Below are positions 6,922 to 12,994 of a DNA stretch of 12,994 nucleotides, in pieces (positions within the stretch are counted from its first letter, which is position 1; every line of letters begins with the position of its first letter). The stretch covers positions 1 to 12,994 of the forward strand of contig JALVXW010000103.1 in assembly GCA_027038155.1 (NCBI GenBank). The letters are read 5' to 3'. The position numbers were made by a program, and so were the translations under genes. The notes below the pieces were generated by a model. It was not told where the DNA came from. It did not search any database and saw only the letters and a program-made list of their open reading frames with translations. This DNA is from Sulfurovum sp. GTDB lineage: Bacteria > Campylobacterota > Campylobacteria > Campylobacterales > Sulfurovaceae.

Positions 6922-6952
6922 TTGTGGGCATCACCTATTTTTAGAGGTTCCC
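6922..6952 (-). repeat. Right terminal inverted repeat of the element
   Basis: Partner of 6687-6717. It ends TTAGAGGTTCCC on the plus strand, 39 bases before the guaA start codon. Confidence 0.85.
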
Positions 6953-6991
6953 ATAAGAAGATTTATTCATACAAACAGAAGGATTTTATCT

Positions 6992-8527
6992 ATGAAACAA
7001 GTACCTATTTTAGTTTTAGACTTTGGCTCACAATATACACAACTCATTGCTCGTAAACTAAGAGAGTCTGGAGTCTATACTGAAGTTGTGCCTTACCGTG
7101 AAAAGATAGAAGATATTAAAGCAAGAAAACCACAAGGGATGATACTCTCAGGTGGTCCTGCATCAGTCTATGCCGAAGATGCCTATAAACCAGATGAGGG
7201 TATTTGGGATTTAGGATTGCCTATTATGGGTATCTGTTATGGAATGCAGCTGATTACACAACATTTTGGTGGAGAGGTAGTTGCCGCTGACCACCATGAG
7301 TATGGTAAGGCACAACTAAGCATTACCAATGCGGCTATTTTTGCAGGGATGACAAACAACGAGACGGTTTGGATGAGTCATGGTGACAGAGCAGAGCGTA
7401 TTCCTGATGGCTTTGAAGTCATAGGAACTTCAGAGAACTCACCCTATGCAGCCATTGCCAATGTGGAGAAAAAGATTTATGCCTTTCAGTTTCACCCAGA
7501 GGTACACCACTCTGTAGAGGGCACAAAACTGCTTAAAAACTTTGCCAAACATATCTGTGGGTGTGAGAGTACATGGAACATGGGAAGCTTTGCCAAAGAG
7601 AAGATAGCACAGATACAGGCACAAGTAGGTGACAAAAAAGTCCTTTGTGGGGTAAGTGGTGGTGTTGACTCTTCTGTAGTAGCAGCTATGCTCAATGAGG
7701 CACTGCCAAAAGAGCAGCTTATCTGTGTCTTTGTTGACCAAGGATTGCTTCGTAAAAATGAGGCAGAAGATGTACAAAATATGTTTAAGCTACTTGATAT
7801 TCCACTGATTACCATTGATGCCAAAAAAGAGTTTATGGAGGCTCTTGAGGGTGTCTCTGATCCAGAGCAAAAACGTAAGGCTATTGGTGAGAAGTTTATA
7901 GAGGTATTTGACAAAGAGGCAAAAAAACATACTGATGTTGCCTTTTTGGCACAAGGGACGCTCTATACCGATGTGATTGAGTCAGTTTCCGTTAAAGGGC
8001 CATCAAAAACCATTAAGTCTCACCATAATGTGGGTGGACTTCCTGACTGGATGACCTTTGAGCTTGTAGAGCCTTTGCGAGAAATCTTTAAAGATGAGGT
8101 ACGTAAACTAGGACTTGAACTGGGGCTGCCTAAAGATATGATAGGACGCCACCCCTTCCCTGGGCCTGGACTTGCCATTAGAACAATGGGTGCGGTAACA
8201 CAAGAGGGACTACACCTCATTAGAGAGTCTGATGCCATTATGCAAGAGGAGTTAAAAGCCACAGGTTACTACGATAAAGTCTGGCAAGCCTTTACGGTGC
8301 TTCTGAATGTGCAGTCTGTGGGTGTGATGGGAGATAACCGCACCTATGACAACACGGTATGTATCCGTATGGTAGAGTCTGTTGATGGTATGACTGCTAC
8401 GTTTGCCCATGTACCACATGATGTATTAGAGGGGATGAGTCGTAGAATTATCAATGAGATTGATGGGATTAACCGTGTGGTTTATGATATATCTTCCAAG
8501 CCACCAGCTACCATTGAGTGGGAGTAG
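6992..8527 (+). CDS. guaA: GMP synthase (glutamine-hydrolysing)
   Basis: Converts XMP to GMP using ATP and glutamine in the cytosol, the last step of guanine nucleotide synthesis. The 511 residues (E. coli 525) show the class I glutamine amidotransferase domain (~5-190) with nucleophile C82 in GICYGMQL and the H168/E170 pair in FHPEVH; the ATP pyrophosphatase domain with P-loop SGGVDSS (222-228) and FVDQGLLRKNE; and the C-terminal dimerisation domain with GRHPFPGPGLAIR and the terminal KPPATIEWE. All catalytic residues are present. The ATG follows a GAAGGA Shine-Dalgarno by 8 bases. The gene stands alone, bracketed on both sides by related non-coding repeats; no guaB is in the window. Confidence 0.98.
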   Translation: MKQVPILVLDFGSQYTQLIARKLRESGVYTEVVPYREKIEDIKARKPQGMILSGGPASVYAEDAYKPDEGIWDLGLPIMGICYGMQLITQHFGGEVVAADHHEYGKAQLSITNAAIFAGMTNNETVWMSHGDRAERIPDGFEVIGTSENSPYAAIANVEKKIYAFQFHPEVHHSVEGTKLLKNFAKHICGCESTWNMGSFAKEKIAQIQAQVGDKKVLCGVSGGVDSSVVAAMLNEALPKEQLICVFVDQGLLRKNEAEDVQNMFKLLDIPLITIDAKKEFMEALEGVSDPEQKRKAIGEKFIEVFDKEAKKHTDVAFLAQGTLYTDVIESVSVKGPSKTIKSHHNVGGLPDWMTFELVEPLREIFKDEVRKLGLELGLPKDMIGRHPFPGPGLAIRTMGAVTQEGLHLIRESDAIMQEELKATGYYDKVWQAFTVLLNVQSVGVMGDNRTYDNTVCIRMVESVDGMTATFAHVPHDVLEGMSRRIINEIDGINRVVYDISSKPPATIEWE

Positions 8528-8534
8528 TATGCTT

Positions 8535-8693
8535 TGGGGTTTTAAAAAGTGCCCAGCCTAGACAAAAGCTAGAAATACCCAAAGGGTAGGTTTTGTAAAT
8601 GCAATCCTACCTATAGCTAGAACTCATAAATCTCTTGCACAATTTCATATTTACAAAGCCCATGGTGGGTATTACCGATTGTTAGAGGCTCTC
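8535..8693 (-). mobile_element. Degenerate, truncated second copy of the MITE-like repeat
   Basis: Starting 8 bases after the guaA stop, this stretch matches the reverse complement of the left part of the 6687-6952 element. Shared blocks include CCCAAAGGGT near 8578, TTTTGTAAATGCAATC near 8591, ACTCATAAATCTCTTGCACA at 8622-8641, and the end TTAGAGGCTCTC (8682-8693) corresponding to the terminal repeat. About 25 bases of hairpin A are deleted and one terminal repeat is missing. Its first ~40 bases (GTGCCCAGCCTAGACAAAAG region) instead match the intact copy in direct orientation, as expected if the two arms of hairpin B were rearranged. It is clearly older or decayed compared with the upstream copy. 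Confidence 0.68.
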
Positions 8694-8711
8694 TTTATGC
8701 TCTCCTACTAG

Positions 8712-8734
8712 AGTTTAGTCACTTTGACTAAACT
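8712..8734. promoter_or_regulatory. Perfect palindrome upstream of the htpG promoter
   Basis: AGTTTAGTCA (8712-8721) and TGACTAAACT (8725-8734) are perfect 10-bp inverted arms around a 3-base loop, ending 15 bases before the htpG -35 box. It does not fit the CIRCE (HrcA) or HAIR (HspR) heat-shock operators. It could be an operator for an unknown regulator, or a guaA terminator; it lacks a U tract for the latter. Confidence 0.45.
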
Positions 8735-8749
8735 ATCTTACAAGAAAAC

Positions 8750-8778
8750 TTGAAATATTTATCAAAATAGTATATAAT
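8750..8778 (+). promoter_or_regulatory. Vegetative promoter of htpG
   Basis: TTGAAA (8750-8755), a 17-base spacer and TATAAT (8773-8778) make the best sigma-70-type promoter in the window. The predicted start is about 8785, giving a leader near 28 bases that contains the AGGAGA ribosome site. Confidence 0.75.
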
Positions 8779-8812
8779 CCCACAAAATAAAATCTATGAC
8801 AGGAGAAACACA

Positions 8813-10675
8813 ATGGCAAAACATCAGTTTCAAACAGAAATCGGGCAACTTTTAAAGCTCATGACACACTCTCTTTACTCAAATAAAGAGATATTTATAC
8901 GTGAACTTGTATCTAATGCAAGTGATGCACTGGATAAATTTAATTATTTGTCTTTAACAGATGAGAAGTTTAAAGAAGAGGCATGGTCTGGAAAAATCAC
9001 TATCAAGCTTGATAAGGAGGATGGCTCTTTAACGATTGGTGACAATGGTATTGGTATGAACGAGCAAGACCTTATGGATCATTTGGGAACGATTGCAAAG
9101 TCTGGTACCAAAGCATTTATGGAAAATCTTACAGGTGATGCAAAAAAAGATTCCAATCTTATTGGTCAATTTGGGGTAGGGTTCTACTCGGTATTTATGG
9201 TGGCTGACAAAGTAGACGTTATCTCTAAAAAAGCAGGTGAAGAGCAAGCCTACATGTTCTCTACAGATGGGACAGGAGAGTATGAGGTCAAACCAGTGAC
9301 CAAAGAGTCTCATGGTACTGTTATTTATATCAAACTTAAAGAGGATGAAAAAGAGTTCCTGGATAAGTGGCGTACGCAAGAGGTTGTTAAAAAATACTCT
9401 AATCATATTGCTTATCCTATTATGCTTAACTATGAAGATGTTGAGTATGAAGGAGAGGGAGAGGATAAAAAAGAGAAAAAAGTCCAAAAATCCGAGCAAA
9501 TCAATGCTGCTACTGCACTCTGGACACTTCCTAAATCAGAACTTAAAAAAGAGGATTATATAGAGTTCTATAAAACCATAGGACACGACAGTGAGGAGCC
9601 ACTTACCTATCTGCACAACAAAGTAGAAGGAGCACAAGAGTTTACGACACTCTTTTATATTCCTAAAACTGCCCCTATGGATATGTATAGAGCAGATTAT
9701 ACCCCAGGGGTGAAACTCTATGTCAAGCGTGTCTTTATTACCGATGATGACAAAGAGTTGTTGCCACCATATTTACGTTTTGTAAGAGGGATTATAGACT
9801 CCGAAGATCTACCACTAAATGTAAGTCGTGAGTTGCTACAAGAGAATAAAATTTTGGCAAACATTAAGCAGAACTCAACGAAAAAAATTCTTCAAGCGAT
9901 TAAGAAGCTTAAAGGAGAAGATGCAGATACGTTTGTGGCACAATATAATCGTGTAATCAAAGAGGGAATTTACACAGACTATATAAATAAAGAGTTGTTA
10001 CTTGATATTGTGAAGTATAAATCATCCGCACAAGAGGGGCTTGTAGGTTTGGAAGAGTACATTAGTCGTGGTGACTCTGAGAAGAAAGAGATTTATTATA
10101 TTGTGGGTGAAGATGAAAAAGTACTTAGAAACTCTCCACTGCTTGAAGCCTATAAAAAAGCAAATATTGAAGTGCTTATTATGGATGATAAAGAGGTAGA
10201 TAACATTGTAACCCCTATGATTGGAAGCTATAAGGAGTGGACACTTAAAGATATTACCACAATAGATGCACCTGACTCTAAAACAGAGGAAGAGAAAGAG
10301 GAGGTAGCAAAAGAGTTCAAACCTTTAACTGATAAAATTAAAGAGGCATTAGGAGATGCAGTCAAAGAGGTAAAAACAACAACACGTCTTACGACAAGTC
10401 CATCTTGTGTCATAAAAGACCCATCTGACCCAATGGCAGGTATGGCAGCGATGTTTGCACAGATGGGGCAGGAGGTGCCTGAGACACCACTTATTTTGGA
10501 GATAAATCCAGAGCATGAGATGATTAAAAAGCTTGATGGACTAGAAGATAAAGCACTCTTTGATGACTTGTCGTGGATACTGTTGGATGCGGCAAAACTC
10601 TCTGAAGGATTAGAGCCTAAAGACAAGGGAGCATTTGCTTCGCGTGTGGCATCTTTGGCTACAAAAGCGATTTAA
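8813..10675 (+). CDS. htpG: Molecular chaperone HtpG (Hsp90 family)
   Basis: A cytosolic, ATP-dependent homodimeric chaperone that remodels client proteins under stress. The 620 residues are full length for the family. The N-terminal GHKL ATPase domain shows NKEIFIRELVSNASDALDK, GDNGIGM, GTIAKSGT and GQFGVGFYSVFMVADKV, including the conserved Glu and Asn of the ATP site. The middle domain has GVKLYVKRVFITDDDKELLP, YLRFVRGIIDSEDLPLNVSR (with the conserved Arg that contacts the ATP gamma phosphate) and ELLQENKIL. The C-terminal dimerisation domain ends without the MEEVD of eukaryotic Hsp90. A short charged insert (GEGEDKKEKKVQKSE) lies between the N and middle domains, as is common. AGGAGA precedes the ATG and a strong promoter lies upstream. 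It is monocistronic by context. Confidence 0.98.
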   Translation: MAKHQFQTEIGQLLKLMTHSLYSNKEIFIRELVSNASDALDKFNYLSLTDEKFKEEAWSGKITIKLDKEDGSLTIGDNGIGMNEQDLMDHLGTIAKSGTKAFMENLTGDAKKDSNLIGQFGVGFYSVFMVADKVDVISKKAGEEQAYMFSTDGTGEYEVKPVTKESHGTVIYIKLKEDEKEFLDKWRTQEVVKKYSNHIAYPIMLNYEDVEYEGEGEDKKEKKVQKSEQINAATALWTLPKSELKKEDYIEFYKTIGHDSEEPLTYLHNKVEGAQEFTTLFYIPKTAPMDMYRADYTPGVKLYVKRVFITDDDKELLPPYLRFVRGIIDSEDLPLNVSRELLQENKILANIKQNSTKKILQAIKKLKGEDADTFVAQYNRVIKEGIYTDYINKELLLDIVKYKSSAQEGLVGLEEYISRGDSEKKEIYYIVGEDEKVLRNSPLLEAYKKANIEVLIMDDKEVDNIVTPMIGSYKEWTLKDITTIDAPDSKTEEEKEEVAKEFKPLTDKIKEALGDAVKEVKTTTRLTTSPSCVIKDPSDPMAGMAAMFAQMGQEVPETPLILEINPEHEMIKKLDGLEDKALFDDLSWILLDAAKLSEGLEPKDKGAFASRVASLATKAI

Positions 10676-10687
10676 TTATCTTTTTTA

Positions 10688-10696
10688 TGCTATACT
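10688..10696 (+). promoter_or_regulatory. Extended -10 promoter of the diguanylate cyclase gene
   Basis: TGCTATACT lies 26 bases before the ATG at 10723, in a 47-base gap after htpG. A T-run precedes it and no -35 consensus is seen. A strong GAGGAGAAGG ribosome site follows (around 10712-10721). Confidence 0.6.
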
Positions 10697-10722
10697 CTAC
10701 ATAAAATTAAAGAGGAGAAGGT

Positions 10723-12204
10723 ATGTCTTGTATTAAACAGATGTTGTTTTTTATAGGGCTGCTTCTCTTTATTTCTCAAAATATATTGGCTTTGGAGGCT
10801 GCATTTTTAAAGCCTAGTGAACGCCAATGGATCTCTAAGCATCCCACGATAAAAGCCTGTGTAGAGACTGACTGGGCACCCTTTAGTTACATAAGCGGAG
10901 AGGGTAAAATAGTGGGGCTCTCCAAAGATTATTCTGATGAATTAGCAAAAAATGTTGGCTTGCATATTGCATATATTCCTTATGGAAAATGGGAAGATAT
11001 ACTCAAAGATGTAAAATCAGGAAAATGTGACCTGCTCAATGGACTCTACTACACCAAAGAGCGAGCGAAATATCTCTACTATACTGCACCCTATTTACAG
11101 ATGAAAGAGTATTTTTTTGTTCGTGATGATAGTGCACCTGTACATACCATGAAAGATTTAATGCATAAAAAAGTTGCTTTGGTGCAAGGGTATGCGGTTA
11201 CGGAGTGGGTAAAGAAACACTATCCCTCTATAGAGGTAATTGAAAAGAAGAGTATAACAGAGTGTCTCTATTCCGTCTCTATAGGTGAGAGCGATGCGTT
11301 TATCGGAGATAGCCCCTCTGCACGTTACCATTTGGAAGAGCATTTTATAACCAATATCTATATGTCTAATATCAATGTAGATAGAGAGCCTAGAGAGCTT
11401 CGGATGGGTGTTAAAAAAGAGTATTTTATCTTGGCTAATATTTTAAATAAGAGTATTAAGCATCTCTCTGAGGCGAAACAAAAAGTAATTAGAAAACGAT
11501 GGATGAATGAGTCTCAAGAGAAGACAAATTGGCTTTTGATAGGTTCGATATTTGCTTTTATACTCTTTGTAACATTTGTAATTACTCTTTTTAATCTGCG
11601 TCTGCGTAAGTTGGTTAGAGAGAAGACAGCAGCTCTTGAAAAACTCAATCATGAACTAGAAGATAAGGTAGAAGCACGTACTAAGGAGTTGACACATCTT
11701 AATGACAAACTTCTACTTGCTGCCAATACCGACCCCATGACGGGTATCTATAATAGACGCTACTTTTTTGATGTCTCTCAGCAGATATTGGCAATCTCTA
11801 AAAAAGAGAATACGCCAATCTCCATAGCGATGTTGGATATTGATAAGTTTAAAAATATTAATGATACCTATGGGCACGATATAGGCGACAAGGTGATTAA
11901 GAAATCTGTAGAGATAATACGTCAGAATCTAAAGAGAGATGATATATTGATACGTTTTGGTGGAGAGGAGTTTTTGATAGTTATGCTAGATACCTCTTTG
12001 GATGATGCCTATGACTTGTGTGAGGCTATTCGTAAAAATATGGAAGAGGGTTATCCTATAGATCCAAAGACAAAAGTAACGCTTAGTATAGGTATATCAG
12101 AATTTAGGATAGAAGATAAAGATATAGACAGTATTGTAAAACGTGCAGACAATGCTCTTTATCGGGCAAAGCGTACAGGACGCAATAAAATAATAGTTGA
12201 ATAG
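10723..12204 (+). CDS. Membrane diguanylate cyclase with periplasmic solute-binding sensor
   Basis: A predicted receptor that makes cyclic-di-GMP from two GTP in response to a periplasmic ligand. The order in 493 residues is: signal peptide or N-terminal helix (~1-24); a bacterial solute-binding family 3 domain (~35-265, with IKACVETDWAPFSYI, GLSKDYSDELAKNVGL, KSGKCDLLNGLYYTKERAKY, LRMGVKKEY); one membrane helix (~268-291, WLLIGSIFAFILFVTFVITL); a coiled-coil linker (~294-333); and a GGDEF domain (~334-493). The active-site loop is GGEEF (413-417), with metal-binding DIDKFKNINDTYGHDIGD and ending ALYRAKRTGRNKI, so the cyclase should be active. The product-inhibition site is changed: the RxxD arginine is Lys404 (K-R-D-D, 404-407). 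The ligand is unknown; this sensor class often binds amino acids. It has its own promoter after htpG. Confidence 0.93.
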   Translation: MSCIKQMLFFIGLLLFISQNILALEAAFLKPSERQWISKHPTIKACVETDWAPFSYISGEGKIVGLSKDYSDELAKNVGLHIAYIPYGKWEDILKDVKSGKCDLLNGLYYTKERAKYLYYTAPYLQMKEYFFVRDDSAPVHTMKDLMHKKVALVQGYAVTEWVKKHYPSIEVIEKKSITECLYSVSIGESDAFIGDSPSARYHLEEHFITNIYMSNINVDREPRELRMGVKKEYFILANILNKSIKHLSEAKQKVIRKRWMNESQEKTNWLLIGSIFAFILFVTFVITLFNLRLRKLVREKTAALEKLNHELEDKVEARTKELTHLNDKLLLAANTDPMTGIYNRRYFFDVSQQILAISKKENTPISIAMLDIDKFKNINDTYGHDIGDKVIKKSVEIIRQNLKRDDILIRFGGEEFLIVMLDTSLDDAYDLCEAIRKNMEEGYPIDPKTKVTLSIGISEFRIEDKDIDSIVKRADNALYRAKRTGRNKIIVE

Positions 12205-12212
12205 GCGATTTA

Positions 12213-12221
12213 TGATATAAT
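12213..12221 (+). promoter_or_regulatory. Extended -10 promoter of the cation efflux gene
   Basis: TGATATAAT, an extended -10 with perfect TATAAT, starts nine bases after the cyclase stop and ends about 30 bases before the cation efflux start. No -35 is seen; the upstream position is cyclase coding sequence. Confidence 0.6.
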
Positions 12222-12251
12222 CTTATTTAATTTATAGTTTAGGATATGTTC

Positions 12252-12994
12252 GTGCAAACCTCTTTACTCTCTCCACAAAAAAAAGCAACCATTGTCTCTA
12301 GCTCCATGGCAACACTGCTTGTTATTGTAAAATTAGCCATAGGAATCTCTAGCGGCTCTGTAGCTGTGCTGGCTTCAGCGATTGACTCCCTGTTGGATAC
12401 GTTGGTCTCTATTTTTAACTTTTTTGCTATCAAAAAATCAGAAGAGAACCCAAATGAGAACTATCAGTATGGCAAAGGTAAAATTCAGGCCATTGCGGCA
12501 GTCATAGAGGGTACGGTGATTACCGTCTCAGGGCTCTATATTATCTATGAAGCACTCAAAAAGTTTAATAATGGGAGTACTACCTCTTTGCTTACCCCCT
12601 CTATTCTGGTTATGATTTTTTCTATTGTGATAACCTATTTTTTGGTTCAATATTTATTGAAAGTAGCCAAAGAGACAGAAAATGTGGTGATAAAAGCAGA
12701 TGCGTTGCACTACCAAACAGACCTATGGTCCAATGCTGCGGTGCTTGTGGCACTTGGGTTGGTTTATTTAACAGGTGTTGACAGTATTGATGCACTTTTT
12801 GGGTTGGGTATTGGGATTTATATTATCTATTCGGCATATGAGATTATAGAAGAGGGGATAGAGATACTGCTGGACAAAGCACTGGATGCAGAGGTGGTTG
12901 CCAAAATTGGTGAGATTGTCTCACAGCATCCAGAGGTGTCAAGTTACCACTGGCTCAAAACCCGTACCGATGGGAGTATAAACTTTGTAGAGTT
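12252..12994 (+). CDS. Cation diffusion facilitator (FieF-like), C-terminus beyond window
   Basis: An inner-membrane metal/proton antiporter exporting divalent metals such as Zn2+, Fe2+ or Mn2+. The frame is open to the window end (247 codons) and the gene is 3'-partial. Six membrane helices are visible, followed by the start of the cytosolic metal-binding domain (HPEVSSYHWLKTRTDGSINF). The transport-site residues are D45 and D49 (AIDSLLD) and H153 and D157 (ALHYQTD), at exactly the E. coli FieF numbers when the GTG at 12252 is the start. AGGA at 12241-12244 lies 7 bases before this GTG but only 1 base before the ATG at 12246, so GTG is preferred; both are in frame and differ by two residues. 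The metal specificity cannot be read from sequence alone. Confidence 0.93.
   Translation, partial: MQTSLLSPQKKATIVSSSMATLLVIVKLAIGISSGSVAVLASAIDSLLDTLVSIFNFFAIKKSEENPNENYQYGKGKIQAIAAVIEGTVITVSGLYIIYEALKKFNNGSTTSLLTPSILVMIFSIVITYFLVQYLLKVAKETENVVIKADALHYQTDLWSNAAVLVALGLVYLTGVDSIDALFGLGIGIYIIYSAYEIIEEGIEILLDKALDAEVVAKIGEIVSQHPEVSSYHWLKTRTDGSINFVE

Larger units (their letters stand above)
6687..6952. mobile_element. 266-bp MITE-like element with 31-bp inverted ends
   Basis: This fills most of the 357-bp gap between nhaD and guaA and has no coding frame. The ends 6687-6717 and 6922-6952 are inverted repeats matching at 29 of 31 positions (outer end GGGAACCTCTAA). Inside are two long imperfect hairpins. 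Hairpin A has arms 6718-6753 and 6781-6816, with many mismatches that become G-U pairs in RNA. Hairpin B has arms 6826-6844 and 6903-6921 (18 of 19), plus an inner 8-bp perfect stem (6854-6861 with 6887-6894). A small GCCCA/TGGGC stem (6812-6826) joins them. The whole can fold as a closed stem with two side arms. No transposase is present and no clear target duplication is visible. A related, degraded copy follows guaA. A non-autonomous transposon or a large REP-type repeat are the likely explanations. Confidence 0.75.

Noticed and set aside
7492..7914. A 140-codon minus-strand frame inside guaA
   Set aside because: It is a shadow of the GMP synthase frame; no family resemblance and no promoter.
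8712..8734. The palindrome as a CIRCE or HAIR heat-shock operator
   Set aside because: CIRCE needs TTAGCACTC-N9-GAGTGCTAA and HAIR needs CTTGAGT-N7-ACTCAAG; neither the arms nor the spacer agree.
9029..9499. A 156-codon minus-strand frame inside htpG
   Set aside because: It is antisense to the conserved ATPase and middle domains; its composition is low-complexity Phe/Ile, without a ribosome site.
10676..10690. The T-run after htpG as an intrinsic terminator
   Set aside because: No stem-loop precedes the Ts; the run fits better as the upstream part of the following promoter.

Overview
The window looks like chromosome from a Campylobacterota (epsilonproteobacterial) bacterium of the Sulfurovum/Sulfurimonas type. 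This rests on general protein character: a UvrC and DUF721 pair, an Aer/CetB-type PAS protein, an NhaD antiporter, and AT-rich promoters that are mostly TATAAT or extended -10 boxes with weak -35 boxes. The genus is an inference. There are no rRNA, tRNA, CRISPR, phage or transposase genes. Eleven protein genes are supported; two run off the window ends, and two are missed by simple ORF calling: the leftmost gene has no stop in the window, and a 43-residue lipoprotein gene is very short.

Left part, minus strand (1-3734). A DUF721 (DciA-like) gene overlaps uvrC by 13 bp. Next, in the same direction, come a stand-alone PAS gene resembling the FAD-binding domain of Aer/CetB and, 26 bp after it with a strong Shine-Dalgarno, a long acidic protein built on a 34-residue tandem repeat. 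That last gene leaves the window at base 1. Its antisense strand carries a serine-rich 287-codon open frame that I regard as a shadow.

Middle, plus strand (3705-6634). A predicted 43-aa LptM-like lipoprotein starts inside the 5' end of the divergent DUF721 gene. It is followed at 9 bp by nadB (L-aspartate oxidase, TTG start) and then nhaD (Na+/H+ antiporter), which form a likely operon.

guaA (GMP synthase) is bracketed by two copies of one non-coding repeat. The copy before it, 6687-6952, is intact: 266 bp with 31-bp imperfect terminal inverted repeats and two internal long hairpins, like a MITE. The copy after it, about 8535-8693, is degenerate, truncated and mostly in the opposite orientation. 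The intact copy fills most of the nhaD-guaA gap and may lie in the guaA leader.

Right part, plus strand. htpG has a textbook promoter (TTGAAA, 17 bp, TATAAT) with a perfect 10-bp-arm palindrome just upstream. Then come a membrane diguanylate cyclase with a periplasmic solute-binding sensor domain, and a FieF-like cation diffusion facilitator cut off by the window end. Each of these last two has its own extended -10 promoter. The gene set is mostly housekeeping (repair, NAD and GMP synthesis, chaperone, ion homeostasis) with two signalling loci. The least explained items are the repeat element and the PAS/acidic-repeat pair.
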